A stretch of DNA of 64,000 bases from UBA10518 sp022837185 (GCA_034007705.1 JAVEQK010000004.1:117148-181147), one strand, 5' to 3'; positions 8,853 through 18,303 are shown, counted from the first letter of the stretch. The notes: generated from the letters alone by a model not told the origin. Program-made: numbers and translations.

Positions 8853-10535
8853 ATGATTACAATAGCAACTCTCGGACCGGAGAATTCGCATTCCTGGCAG
8901 GCGGCGGTCCAGTATGCCCCCAAAGCCCGGATTGCGGCTTATCCCCACACCGGCGCGCTGATCAGCGCTTTTTCCAGCGGTGAAATCGCCCTGGCAATCG
9001 TTCCTATCTATAACACCCGGGAAGGGGAGAATAAAGAGTATTTCCGCCTGTTCGACAAAATCAGGTCCGGCTACTGGATCGACAACATCGTTCTGCCCTC
9101 CTACCTTTCCCTGGGCGTGGTCGACCCCGGCATCACCCGGGAAGACCTGCGGATGCTGGTCGGCAAGGGCTCGGTTTTCCGCCAGTGCGAGGAGTATGTC
9201 GGCGACAATTTTCCCGAATTGTCCCGGCTGATCGTCCAGGATATCGACCAGGCCATGGAGGAAATCAGGCGGGACGGTCTTCGCGACCGGGCGGTGATCG
9301 AAACCGAGGAGATGCTCAAATCGCGCGGGTTCCATATCATTGAACGGGAGGTCGCGCCTCACAACCGGACCAGGTATGCCGTTCTCGGGCCCGAGCTGGC
9401 GGTCCGGACCGGCTATGATGCCACGGCGTTCATTACCAGGCCGCTGGATGACCGGCTTGGCCTGCTGGTCGACATCCTCGGCGAGTTCTCGCGGCGGGGC
9501 ATCAATATTCTGGACATGCGCGCCGAAAGCGACATCAAGACCCAGAAGCTGCAGATCTATATCGAGGCCGAAGGACACATCCAGGACGAACATATCGCCG
9601 GCGCCATCGCCCACATTGAAAACCGGGTGATCGGCAGGCGCGGCGCGGTGCGGCTGCTGGGCAGCTTTCCCCGGGTGGACATGCGCACCAAGTATATCAA
9701 ATCGTTCGGCTTCATCGGCACCGGCGCCATGAGCAAATGGTTCGCCGAGCGCCTGGAAAACGAGGGCTACAAAGTCCTGATGACCGGCAGGTCAACGGAG
9801 CTGCGGCCGGAGGAGATGATCCCCGAGGTTGATGTGGTGGTGATCTGCGTGCCGATCAGCGCCACCACGAAAACGGTCCGCAGATACGGCCCGCTGATTC
9901 AAGGGGGCAAGGCCCTGATCCTGCTGGCGGGAGAATCGGAACACACCCTGGATGCGGCCCTCGAGGTGACGGACAGGGACGTCGAGGTCATGCTGGTGCA
10001 TAATCTCTGGGGGCCGCAGGCAGTGACCATGAAGGACAAGAACGCCATTGTCGTCCGGACCGCCAGGAGCGGCAGGCTGTGCTCCGAGTTCGAGCAGTTC
10101 CTCCATAAGCACGGCGCCGACATCTATCACGATACGGCGGTGCGGCATGACCTGCTCATGGGCATCGGCCAGAAACTGCCGACGGCCATATCCGTGGCTC
10201 TGGCCATGACCCTGGATGAACACGGCATCACCAGCGAGGATATCGCCAGCCACTGCACCCTGACCTCCCTCTACCCGATCCTGGCGATGGCCAGGGTCCA
10301 TTCGCAGAATCCGCGGACCTATGCGGAGATCCTGTCCACCGGGGGCGACAGCCGCCGCATCGTGCACGATTTCGCCAGGAACCTGCAGCGGGTCATCGGC
10401 CTGGCGGACGAATCCCTCATTGGTGATATCTGCCGCCTGATGGACCGGAACCGCGAGCACCTGACCAGCGAGTTTCTCCGGGACCGGATGCTTCAGGCCA
10501 AGGCGGTCGACGAGGTGCTGGGCAGAATGATTTAG
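8853..10535 (+). CDS. Fused prephenate dehydratase - ACT - prephenate dehydrogenase
   Basis: About 560 aa. Residues 1-175 match prephenate dehydratase (ATLGPENSHSWQAA; VPIYNTREGENKEYF; catalytic-type RTRY in PHNRTRYAVLG). An ACT regulatory domain follows (about 180-255, RLGLLVDILGEFSRRGINIL). The rest matches prephenate dehydrogenase (Rossmann FGFIGTGAMSKWFAERL, VVVICVPISAT, and HNLWGP in place of the usual HPMFGP). It would supply phenylpyruvate and hydroxyphenylpyruvate for Phe and Tyr. No chorismate mutase domain is seen. Start set at the ATG directly before the dehydratase fold; an ATG at 8811 would add 14 residues without a good ribosome site. Confidence 0.85.
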   Translation: MITIATLGPENSHSWQAAVQYAPKARIAAYPHTGALISAFSSGEIALAIVPIYNTREGENKEYFRLFDKIRSGYWIDNIVLPSYLSLGVVDPGITREDLRMLVGKGSVFRQCEEYVGDNFPELSRLIVQDIDQAMEEIRRDGLRDRAVIETEEMLKSRGFHIIEREVAPHNRTRYAVLGPELAVRTGYDATAFITRPLDDRLGLLVDILGEFSRRGINILDMRAESDIKTQKLQIYIEAEGHIQDEHIAGAIAHIENRVIGRRGAVRLLGSFPRVDMRTKYIKSFGFIGTGAMSKWFAERLENEGYKVLMTGRSTELRPEEMIPEVDVVVICVPISATTKTVRRYGPLIQGGKALILLAGESEHTLDAALEVTDRDVEVMLVHNLWGPQAVTMKDKNAIVVRTARSGRLCSEFEQFLHKHGADIYHDTAVRHDLLMGIGQKLPTAISVALAMTLDEHGITSEDIASHCTLTSLYPILAMARVHSQNPRTYAEILSTGGDSRRIVHDFARNLQRVIGLADESLIGDICRLMDRNREHLTSEFLRDRMLQAKAVDEVLGRMI

Positions 10536-10544
10536 GCCTCGCGG

Positions 10545-10573
10545 TTGACCGTTATCCGGGCAGTGGTTATTGT
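10545..10573 (+). promoter_or_regulatory. Candidate sigma70 promoter
   Basis: TTGACC and TATTGT separated by 17 nt, placed just after the aromatic-enzyme gene and about 44 nt before the zinc-ribbon gene. A match by eye only. Confidence 0.35.
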
Positions 10574-10616
10574 TTTAACACTATTCAATCCCTTTCCTTA
10601 ACCCGGAGTGTGTTCC

Positions 10617-11276
10617 ATGATGAAAACCGTTTCAGTATTTGATCTGCTCGAAGAAGAGCATGAGTGCCCCCACTGCCGGTCCCGGCTTACCCTGTGCCAT
10701 GCGCCGCCAATCCATGTCGGCGATGGGCTCGGCTGGGGATCGGAATATCTTTTCGTCTGCCTGAACAATGAATGCCGGCTGTTCGTCAACGGCTGGAAGA
10801 ATATTGAAGACAACTACGGCCATGTCGGTTCCTACCGCTACATGAAGCTGCCGGACAGCAACGAAAGCTACAACATGATGGTGGCCGGCAAGGATGCCTT
10901 CACGGGCTGCATTGTCGATCCGGAAGCGATCAGGAAAGCGGACAAGCGCTACCAAAAGGAAAAAGAGGCCGTTGCCAGGCTGGATTCCTGCGTCGAGGAA
11001 AATGATCTGGACCCGGTGCTCTACCTCCTGCTCGACGATCACGTTTCCCTGGCGGTGAAAAAACGTGCGGTTGCGCTGCTGAAGGGCTTGAATGACCTTG
11101 CCTGCATAGAGCCCCTGCGCAATCACAATTTCCGCGATTCCTACCTGGAGCAGGAGATCAATCTGGCCATTTCGGCGATCATGGCCGCGCATTATGTCAA
11201 GGAGTGTCCCTACTGCGCGGAACTGATCAAAGCCAGGGCCAAACTCTGCAAGCACTGCGGCAAGGAGCTGGCCTGA
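10617..11276 (+). CDS. Uncharacterised protein with N- and C-terminal zinc-ribbon motifs
   Basis: 219 aa, function not recognised. Near the N-terminus is CPHCRSRLTLC followed by CLNNEC, an unusual four-cysteine arrangement. The centre (about residues 115-190) is helical and resembles a HEAT-type repeat (YLLLDDHVSLAVKKRAVALL). The C-terminus is a compact CPYC-x10-CKHCG ribbon. CGGAG sits 8 nt before this ATG, ruling out the GTG at 10608. Soluble, no signal peptide; probably a protein- or nucleic-acid-binding scaffold, which is inference. Confidence 0.75.
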   Translation: MMKTVSVFDLLEEEHECPHCRSRLTLCHAPPIHVGDGLGWGSEYLFVCLNNECRLFVNGWKNIEDNYGHVGSYRYMKLPDSNESYNMMVAGKDAFTGCIVDPEAIRKADKRYQKEKEAVARLDSCVEENDLDPVLYLLLDDHVSLAVKKRAVALLKGLNDLACIEPLRNHNFRDSYLEQEINLAISAIMAAHYVKECPYCAELIKARAKLCKHCGKELA

Positions 11277-11289
11277 TCCGACTTTCCCC

Positions 11290-11318
11290 TTGCCAAACAC
11301 CCGGCTTGCGGGTATAAA
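11290..11318 (+). promoter_or_regulatory. tRNA-His promoter
   Basis: TTGCCA and TATAAA separated by exactly 17 nt. The -10 ends 12 nt before the first tRNA base, the spacing expected for a sigma70 tRNA promoter. Confidence 0.7.
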
Positions 11319-11330
11319 AGGGGCGCGTGT

Positions 11331-11408
11331 GGTGGGAGTAGCTCAGCTGGTGGTAGCACCTGGTTGTGGCCCAGGAGGTCGTGGGTTCAAGTCCCATCTC
11401 TCACCCCA
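11331..11408 (+). tRNA. tRNA-His (anticodon GTG)
   Basis: Cloverleaf: acceptor GTGGGAG pairs with CTCTCAC, anticodon stem CCTGG/CCAGG encloses loop TTGTGGC with anticodon GTG, and T arm GTGGG-TTCAAGT-CCCAT. An extra 5' G at 11331 sits opposite C73, the tRNA-His hallmark, and CCA is encoded at 11406-11408. Single gene with its own promoter and terminator. Confidence 0.95.
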
Positions 11409-11441
11409 TTGACAAGTCCGGCACAGTCCGATGAGATACAG

Positions 11442-11476
11442 AAAACCCGCTTCCAGCAATGGACAGCGGGTTTTTT
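11442..11476 (+). terminator. Rho-independent terminator after tRNA-His
   Basis: AAAACCCGCT pairs perfectly with AGCGGGTTTT across a 13-nt loop and ends in a run of six T. The A-run on the 5' side lets it also serve the sensor kinase gene arriving from the opposite strand. Confidence 0.88.
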
Positions 11477-11506
11477 GTTGTCCGGGGTCAGGATCATCCA
11501 TTCAGG

Positions 11507-13549
11507 CTACTTCGTCCTTTGCACCGGCAGGTCGACGATGAACACGGTTCCGGGACCATGATGTTCGGATTTGGTGAAGTTTCGGGGCAAATATTCTTCC
11601 GGCGGCGGGCTCAGAGCGGAGATATTGCCGCCGAGATCCTTGATGATGCCGAAGGAAACGGAAAGGCCGAGACCGGTTCCCATGCCGACCTGCTTGGTGG
11701 TGAAGAACGGCTCGAATATTTTGCCCAGATGCTCCCTGTCCACGCCCTGGCCGGTGTCGGTCACGCTTATCTCGATTCCATGCCGCCGGATGTTGCGCCC
11801 GGACTGGACAAATATCACTCCGTCCTGACCAATGGCATCGGCGGCGTTGTTGAGCAGGTTCAGCCAGACCTGCTGCAACTGCTCCTTGTCGCCCGTCAGC
11901 GGGGCAATGGTTGCATCGAGTGCCTGAATGATTGTAATCCGGTTCAGGGAGAAGGCATGTTCAACCAGGGCGATGACCTCCCGGATGGACGCATTGATGT
12001 CCACCGCTTCCCTGACGGAGTGGGAATGCCGCGAAAAACCGAGCAGATCAGAGACGATCTTCCGGCAAGCCTTGGCCTGTTTTTCAATGATCTTCAGGTT
12101 TTCCAGAAGTTCTTCGTCCTTGACATCATCCAGCATCAGCTGGCTGTAGCCGAGGATGACGCCTAAGGGGGTGTTGATTTCGTGGGCCACGCCCCCGGCG
12201 AGCCGCCCCAGGCCCTCCATCTTCTGCGACTGGACAAGCTGCTCCTGGAATTGTTTGAGCATGGTAATGTCCCTGGCGGTCAAAAGAAGGCCGATGATGC
12301 TGTTGTCCTGATCATAGACGGGAACCTTGACCACGTGGAACCATTTCCGGCCGCCCTTCCGTTCGAAGGTGATTTCCTTGACCAGGGGCCGCCCGGTGAT
12401 GAGTATCTGCTTGTCTTCATGAAAAGTCAGATCAGCCTGATGCCCCGGAAATAAATCAAAATCAGTCCTGCCGATGACATCCTTCTCCTGGAAGCCGAAA
12501 TATTCGCAGAAAGCCTTGCCGGCAAAGGTATAGGTCAGATCCCTGTCCTGCAGGGTGATGAAGTCCGGCGTCACATCCATGATGGTTTTAAGCAGGCGCT
12601 GCTGCTTGCCGATGGTTTTCTCCCGCTCGGTCAGTTCCTCGATGTGATTTTTCACCGTAACGGCCATGACATCAAACGCTTCAGCCAGGTCCTGCAGTTC
12701 ATCCCCGAAATTCTGCCTGAAAACAGGACAGTTCCGGCAACTCGCGATTTTTAGTGGGTATTCCTTGTCGAGACAATCGGGGCACAGTGTCCCGGGCAGA
12801 TACCAGCAGCGACGCCGGGTATCGCCGTAAGCCGGGCATTCTTCCTTTCCGCACCCGGTGATTTCCCAGCAGTTTTTTTCCAGAGAAAAACCTGCCTGCA
12901 CATCGAGATTGCCCTTGACGATTTCTTCCGCCGATTTCCGCAGCCGGTTGAGGCGGAACGTGACCGTGCGGGAAAACCAGAGAGCCAGAATTATTCCCAG
13001 GCTTACGACGCCGAGCGTAGTGATGAGGCTTATTGCCTGCTGCTTGTGTATCTGGGCGTCCAGGTCGCTTCGTGACAGCCCCAGCCGAACCCTGCCCAGG
13101 TTCTTCTCCCCGAGGACTATCCTGGCATTGAAGTCATATATGCGCCCCATTTCGGTTGCCAGCAGCAACGGCTGGGGCCTCCCCCCGTCCGCATTGACAT
13201 GCAGCAGATCAATGGGAAAGCCGCCGGAAAAGGTATGGGCCAGGATGTTGTTGCTGGCGTCAAGCAGGAAAATATACATGACGTCGTCATACTGACTGTG
13301 GACATTGTCGATGAGGTTTTTCATCTGGAGAAGATCCATGGCCAGCAGAGGCTCACTGAGGCGAAAGGACAGACCCGAAGTCAAGGCCATCCCCCTTTTT
13401 TTCCCCTCCTGGAGCAGGGCCTTTGAGGACATGGCGGAGAGAATGAGGCCGATGCTCAGGCCGCAAACGACCAGCATCAGGGTTACCCCCAGAGTGATCT
13501 TGGTCCTGAACCGCAGGCTGTGGTGAATTTTCCGGAGATACCTAGTCAA
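11507..13549 (-). CDS. Membrane sensor histidine kinase with Cys-rich (two-CW type) insert and PAS domain
   Basis: 680 aa. Two membrane segments (about 17-38 and 175-195) flank a periplasmic sensor. A HAMP-like linker is interrupted by about 55 residues rich in Cys (CWEITGCGKEECPAYGD ... CPDC ... CRNCPVF). Then a PAS domain (about 325-435), HisKA with VAHEINTPLGVILGYSQLM and a HATPase with NLLNNAADAIG, DTGQGV and GTGLGLS. It autophosphorylates and passes phosphate to a response regulator that is not encoded nearby. Its start overlaps the end of the upstream binding-protein gene by 8 nt, suggesting translational coupling and a shared sensing function. Confidence 0.92.
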   Translation of the reverse strand: MTRYLRKIHHSLRFRTKITLGVTLMLVVCGLSIGLILSAMSSKALLQEGKKRGMALTSGLSFRLSEPLLAMDLLQMKNLIDNVHSQYDDVMYIFLLDASNNILAHTFSGGFPIDLLHVNADGGRPQPLLLATEMGRIYDFNARIVLGEKNLGRVRLGLSRSDLDAQIHKQQAISLITTLGVVSLGIILALWFSRTVTFRLNRLRKSAEEIVKGNLDVQAGFSLEKNCWEITGCGKEECPAYGDTRRRCWYLPGTLCPDCLDKEYPLKIASCRNCPVFRQNFGDELQDLAEAFDVMAVTVKNHIEELTEREKTIGKQQRLLKTIMDVTPDFITLQDRDLTYTFAGKAFCEYFGFQEKDVIGRTDFDLFPGHQADLTFHEDKQILITGRPLVKEITFERKGGRKWFHVVKVPVYDQDNSIIGLLLTARDITMLKQFQEQLVQSQKMEGLGRLAGGVAHEINTPLGVILGYSQLMLDDVKDEELLENLKIIEKQAKACRKIVSDLLGFSRHSHSVREAVDINASIREVIALVEHAFSLNRITIIQALDATIAPLTGDKEQLQQVWLNLLNNAADAIGQDGVIFVQSGRNIRRHGIEISVTDTGQGVDREHLGKIFEPFFTTKQVGMGTGLGLSVSFGIIKDLGGNISALSPPPEEYLPRNFTKSEHHGPGTVFIVDLPVQRTK

Positions 13550-14462
13550 GGTCCAGGCCCACCTTTCCGCTCAATTCACGCACGGGGTCAAAATCACGAT
13601 CATCGGAAGGCACAAACCCGATGAATCTGGCCGCCTCGAGAATGGCGCGGTGCTCGGGATTGTGCGCATAATCAAGCTTGAGCATGGCATCCCTGATTTT
13701 GTCGACCACCTCCCGAGAGACTGTCGGGCTGTAGGCATAGACCCAGCCCGGGTACCATCTGGAGCTGGCCACCACCTTGATCTGGTTGATGTCGATTTTG
13801 TCTTCCACCACCCGCAGGGCCCCTTCGCGGATCGATCCGATGTCGTGAAGGCCGGCGTAGACACCGAGAATGACATTTTCCTGCCTGCCGCCTGAAAAGG
13901 CGACTTCCTTGAAGTCGCGAAGGGTGAGGCCGTGATCGACAAAGTGGCCGAGGGGAAACAGATACCCTCCGGCGGAGGACGGGTCAACGGCCACCCACGA
14001 TTTTCCCCGGCAATCCTCGACGGACCGGATTGCCTCGTTGTCCCTGCGGGCAATGATCTGCCCCCGGAACTCGGCACGCCCGTCTTCCTCGATAATACGG
14101 GTCATGGCCCTGGCGCCGTATTGATTGGCGAGTTTGACGTAGACGAATGGATTTGAGAACGAGATATCGATCTTTCCTTCACCAAACATGCTGATGTGAT
14201 GCGCAAAAGTATCCGGGAATACCTGCCGGATCGGGAGACCGGTTTGCTCGGCGAGGTATTCCACCAGCCGCTGGTGGCGCTTGAAGGACTCTGTATGCGA
14301 GTATTGGGGAAGGTAGGCGTAGGTTATCGCCGGCGATTGCGGCCTGAAGGCAATCTCCTGGCGTTTCTCCAGGGATACCTTGATGACCTCCTCATCTCCT
14401 CCACAGGCCAGGAGGAGAAAAGCAGACAGGAGCATGAGAAGGGCGCGGGCTTTGTCAGGCAT
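13542..14462 (-). CDS. PhnD-like phosphate/phosphonate-type periplasmic binding lipoprotein
   Basis: 306 aa. Lipobox LLACGG near residue 20, then a PhnD/SsuA/TauA-type binding fold (TYAYLPQYSHTESFKRHQRL; FSNPFVYVKLANQYGARAM; AVDPSSAGGYLFPLGHF). ABC transporter permease and ATPase genes are absent. Instead the gene overlaps a histidine kinase, so this protein probably presents a ligand to the kinase rather than feeding a transporter. The ligand cannot be read from sequence; phosphonate is only the family label. Confidence 0.85.
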   Translation of the reverse strand: MPDKARALLMLLSAFLLLACGGDEEVIKVSLEKRQEIAFRPQSPAITYAYLPQYSHTESFKRHQRLVEYLAEQTGLPIRQVFPDTFAHHISMFGEGKIDISFSNPFVYVKLANQYGARAMTRIIEEDGRAEFRGQIIARRDNEAIRSVEDCRGKSWVAVDPSSAGGYLFPLGHFVDHGLTLRDFKEVAFSGGRQENVILGVYAGLHDIGSIREGALRVVEDKIDINQIKVVASSRWYPGWVYAYSPTVSREVVDKIRDAMLKLDYAHNPEHRAILEAARFIGFVPSDDRDFDPVRELSGKVGLDLD

Positions 14463-15172
14463 GGAGCAATTCGGCTGTTGTCAAGAGATTCCTCAATTTT
14501 TATTCCGATGCCGACGGCGACCGGGGTTTTGCACTTCCGGATGAAGCGTCTCGTTTTGCGAGAATGTGGAGTCCTTTTCCGTGCTGAAGATGGGGGACAA
14601 TCATCCCGGAAAGGAGAATCCGGCATCTTTGAAAAGAGTATATCATGGTTTTGACCTTTGTGGCTATCACCATAAAACGTTTTCGCCCTGACCGAGGGCA
14701 ACCTGATGATTTTTCATGGCAAACGGCTGTCTCAGCGGACCGTTCCCTGATATGGATCGCCGTTTGCTGGAGTTGTTGCTTCCCGGTTTTCCCTGGTATT
14801 TCGAATTGTTGCTCCGATGAGGTTGAATAAATTTGCCCATCTCGTCCTTTGGCAAAGATTGAAGGTGCCGATTCCCCTTTACGGCGCCATTTGATTTCAT
14901 TTATCTTGTGGTGATACAATGAGGAAGGTGATTGCCATCAATCCCGGCAAAACCATGGCCAGTAGGCAAGAAATGGTATCCGCCCGAAAGGATGGGCAAT
15001 ATATCCCTGCGGTCGATATGACAAATACAGCCGAAATCAGTCCGTTGCGAACCCTGATAATTTCACGGCTGGGGACTTTTGGGAATCGGAAATTGCCAGA
15101 CAGGAATTACCCGCTGTTGCATGACGGCATAGCCATCCCGGCGGAAAAACAGAGTTTTCCCGTTTACCGGCC
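14463..15172. other. 710-nt divergent intergenic region
   Basis: Separates the binding-protein/kinase operon (minus) from mrpA (plus), so it should hold promoters for both. It is richer in A/T than its surroundings. Short open frames are present (for example 14919-15173 plus), but they lack recognisable protein features and good ribosome sites. No repeat, hairpin or RNA gene is convincing. Confidence 0.5.
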
Positions 15173-17986
15173 ATGAACCTGCTGCTCATCATCCTGCTCC
15201 CCCTCTTTGGAGCTGTGCTGCCGCCGCTGGCCATGCGGCTGGGGCGCCTCGCCACTGCCCGGACCGCGGCGGGCGTGACCTCGGCGGCACTGCTGCTGAC
15301 GGCTGTCCCCTTGCTGCGGGCGTTCAGCGGCACCCCGGTGGAGGCACGCTGGGTCTGGCTGGAGCAGGCCGGCTTCGACATCTGCCTCCGCCTGGACGGA
15401 CTGGCCGCCATGTTTGTGCTGCTGATCCTGGGCATGGGCCTGTTGATCATCCTCTACGCCCACTACTATCTCTCCGCCCGGGAACCGGCCGGCCGCTTCT
15501 ACGGTCTGCTGCTGCTGTTCATGGGCGCCATGCTCGGCATTGTCCTCTCCGACCACCTGCTGCTGCTGCTGGTTTTCTGGGAAATGACCTCGCTCAGTTC
15601 CTTCCTGCTCATCAGCTTCTGGCACCATCGTCCCGAAGCCCGCAGCGGTGCGCGGATGGCGCTGGCAATCACCGGCACCGGCGGTCTGGCCATGCTGGCC
15701 GGCTTTCTGCTGCTGGCCCATATCGCCGGCAGCTACCAGGTATCCGTGATCCTCGGAGCCGGCGACATCATCCGCGGCCATCCCCTCTACGCCCCGACCC
15801 TGCTGCTGATCCTGCTCGGCGCCTTCACCAAGTCGGCGCAGTTTCCGTTCCACTTCTGGCTGCCGCAAGCCATGGCGGCGCCCACCCCGGTCAGCGCCTA
15901 CCTGCACTCGGCCACCATGGTCAAGGCCGGCGTCTTCCTGCTGGCCCGGCTCTTTCCCGCCCTGGCCGGCACGGATATGTGGTTCTTCGTAGTGGGCGGC
16001 ACCGGGCTCGCCACCCTCCTGTTCGGGGCCTATGCCGCCATGTTCCAGAACGATCTCAAGGGACTGCTGGCCTATTCCACCATCAGCCACCTGGGCCTCA
16101 TCGTCCTGCTGTTCGGCATCGACACGCCGCTGGCCGCCGTGGCCGGGCTGTTCCACACCATCAACCACGCCACCTTCAAGGCTTCGCTGTTCATGGCCGC
16201 CGGCATCATCGACCACGAAACGGGCACCCGCGACATGCGCCTCATCAACGGCCTGCGGCAATACATGCCCTACACCGCCGCCCTGGCCATGGTTGCCGCC
16301 GCGGCAATGGCTGGAGTGCCGCTGCTCAACGGCTTTCTCTCCAAGGAAATGTTTTTTGCCGAAACCCTGCATCTCAATGCCATGGGTTCATTCAGCCGGC
16401 TGCTGCCGGTGGCGGCCACCCTGGCCGGCATCTTTGCCGTCGCCTACTCCTGGCGCTTCATTCACGACGTCTTCTTCAACGGCGAACCGGTGAACCTGCC
16501 GGTGTATCCGCCGCACGAGCCGCCCCGCTACATGATGATCCCCTCGACGGTCCTCGTCGGCGTGTGCCTGCTGGTGGGCATTTTTCCCGCCTACACGGTT
16601 GAACCGGTACTGACCATGGCCGCGGGCAGCATGCTGGGCGAACCGCCGCCGGTATACAGCCTGGCCGTCTGGCACGGCTTCACCACTCCGTTCAGGATGA
16701 GCCTGGTCGCCCTGTTCGGTGGGATCGTCCTGTACACCCAGCTCCGGAAACTGTCGGCGATCCACGATCGCGTCGTGACCATGCCCGATGCCCTGACCAA
16801 TTTCCTGGCCTTCAGCGAACGGGTGGTCGAAGCGGCCCGGGCCGGCACGGTTTTCCTGGAGAACGGTTCGCTCCAGCGCTACGCCGCTCTGCTCCTGCTC
16901 GCCGGGACGAGCGCGGTGGCGGTGCCCTTCCTCTTCGGCGACGCCCCGCTCACCGGCCCGCTGCCGCTCACCTCCCTTGACGGTCCGACCCTGTTCGGCG
17001 CCGCGGTGATGATGAGCGCCGCGCTGGTCACCGTGCTCTGGCAGCGCCAGCGCTTCCGCGCCCTGATCGCCTTCAGCGTTGTCGGGCTGGTGACGGCCAT
17101 GGCCTTTGTCCGCTTTTCCGCCCCGGACCTTGCGCTGACCCAGCTTTCCGTCGAGGTGGTCACCATCATGCTGCTGCTCCTCGCCCTGTTTTTCCTGCCG
17201 CAGCAGGATCGGGCCGAGTCTTCGCCCCTGCGCCGGGGCCGCGATCTGCTCCTGGCGCTGGGCCTCGGCACCGGCGCCGGCCTGCTCACCTGGGGAGTGC
17301 TCACCCGGCCCCATGAAACCATCTCCGGTTTTTTCACGGCCAACAGCCTGCCGGGCGGGGGCGGCGCCAACGTGGTCAACGTCATTCTCGTCGACTTCCG
17401 CGGCTTCGATACCCTGGGCGAGATTACCGTGCTGACCTGCGCCGCCATCGGCATCTTCGCCCTGCTGGACAACCTGTGCCTGCCGCCCGGCCAGGATGAG
17501 AGCGGCGAGCGCTCCTGGGCGGACGAGCGCCACCCGCTGGTACTGGCCCAGACCACCCGCTTTCTGCTGCCGCTGGCCCTGCTGGTGTCGGCCTACCTGT
17601 TCCTGCGCGGACACAACGCGCCGGGGGGCGGCTTCATCGCCGGCCTGGTTACCGCCATCGCCCTGATTCTGCAGTACATGGCCAGCGGCATAGCCTGGAC
17701 CCGGCAGCAGTGGCGCATGCAATACCATCCGGTGATCGCCTGGGGCGTGCTGCTCGCCCTTGCCACGGGTATGGGCAGCTTTGTGTTCAACCGCCCCTTC
17801 CTGACCTCGGCCTTCGGCCACTTTCATCTGCCGCTGGTCGGCGATTTTGAGCTGGCCACCGCCATGCTGTTCGATCTGGGCGTCTATCTCAGCGTGGTCG
17901 GAGTGGTGATGCTGATCCTCGCCACCCTGGGCAAGCTCACCGGCCGCTGCGCTGAAGCCAGGGGAGAGAACTGGTGGAAGCGGTAG
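15173..17986 (+). CDS. mrpA: Mrp Na+/H+ antiporter subunit A (with fused MrpB domain)
   Basis: 937 aa multi-pass membrane protein homologous to complex I NuoL. It contains the antiporter core (LLVFWEMTSLSSFLLISFWH with the key Glu; AFTKSAQFPFHFWLPQAMAA with the membrane Lys; ATMVKAGVFLLARLFP). From about residue 590 a DUF4040/MrpB-type C-terminal part follows (LALTQLSVEVVTIMLLLLAL; HNAPGGGFIAGLVTA), which explains the lack of a separate mrpB. It heads six overlapping genes. The complex exports Na+ in exchange for H+. Confidence 0.95.
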   Translation: MNLLLIILLPLFGAVLPPLAMRLGRLATARTAAGVTSAALLLTAVPLLRAFSGTPVEARWVWLEQAGFDICLRLDGLAAMFVLLILGMGLLIILYAHYYLSAREPAGRFYGLLLLFMGAMLGIVLSDHLLLLLVFWEMTSLSSFLLISFWHHRPEARSGARMALAITGTGGLAMLAGFLLLAHIAGSYQVSVILGAGDIIRGHPLYAPTLLLILLGAFTKSAQFPFHFWLPQAMAAPTPVSAYLHSATMVKAGVFLLARLFPALAGTDMWFFVVGGTGLATLLFGAYAAMFQNDLKGLLAYSTISHLGLIVLLFGIDTPLAAVAGLFHTINHATFKASLFMAAGIIDHETGTRDMRLINGLRQYMPYTAALAMVAAAAMAGVPLLNGFLSKEMFFAETLHLNAMGSFSRLLPVAATLAGIFAVAYSWRFIHDVFFNGEPVNLPVYPPHEPPRYMMIPSTVLVGVCLLVGIFPAYTVEPVLTMAAGSMLGEPPPVYSLAVWHGFTTPFRMSLVALFGGIVLYTQLRKLSAIHDRVVTMPDALTNFLAFSERVVEAARAGTVFLENGSLQRYAALLLLAGTSAVAVPFLFGDAPLTGPLPLTSLDGPTLFGAAVMMSAALVTVLWQRQRFRALIAFSVVGLVTAMAFVRFSAPDLALTQLSVEVVTIMLLLLALFFLPQQDRAESSPLRRGRDLLLALGLGTGAGLLTWGVLTRPHETISGFFTANSLPGGGGANVVNVILVDFRGFDTLGEITVLTCAAIGIFALLDNLCLPPGQDESGERSWADERHPLVLAQTTRFLLPLALLVSAYLFLRGHNAPGGGFIAGLVTAIALILQYMASGIAWTRQQWRMQYHPVIAWGVLLALATGMGSFVFNRPFLTSAFGHFHLPLVGDFELATAMLFDLGVYLSVVGVVMLILATLGKLTGRCAEARGENWWKR

Positions 17987-18303
17987 CCGCCTTCACCGTC
18001 GGCGTCCTGGTCGCCTGCGGGGTGTACATGGTCCTGCGGGCCCGCACCTTTCCGGTCGTCCTCGGCCTGTCGCTGCTGTCCTATGCGGTCAACCTGTTTC
18101 TGTTCTTCACCGGCCGCCTGGTCACCGGGGCGCCGCCGCTGGCCGGCGGCGCGGCGCCGACCGCCGATCCTCTGCCCCAGGCCCTGGTACTCACCGCCAT
18201 CGTCATCAATTTCGGCATGACCGCTTTCGTGGTCATCCTCTCCCTGCGCGCCCTCGGCGAACTGGGCAATGATCACGTGGACGGCGGAGGAGAGAAGCAA
18301 TGA
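17974..18303 (+). CDS. mrpC: Mrp antiporter subunit C (NuoK-like)
   Basis: 109 aa, three membrane helices, homologous to NuoK/MnhC (GVYMVLRARTFPVVLGLSLL; ALVLTAIVINFGMTAFVVIL). GTG start preceded by GGGGAGAG; it overlaps mrpA by 13 nt and mrpD by 4 nt, so translation is coupled. Confidence 0.94.
   Translation: MEAVAAFTVGVLVACGVYMVLRARTFPVVLGLSLLSYAVNLFLFFTGRLVTGAPPLAGGAAPTADPLPQALVLTAIVINFGMTAFVVILSLRALGELGNDHVDGGGEKQ

Noticed and set aside
14919..15173. 85-codon frame ahead of mrpA
   Set aside because: No ribosome site or protein features; likely promoter DNA.
15164..17827. Two long minus-strand open frames opposite mrpA
   Set aside because: Gln/Gly/His/Arg-rich mirror of hydrophobic codons; the plus-strand antiporter motifs are unambiguous.
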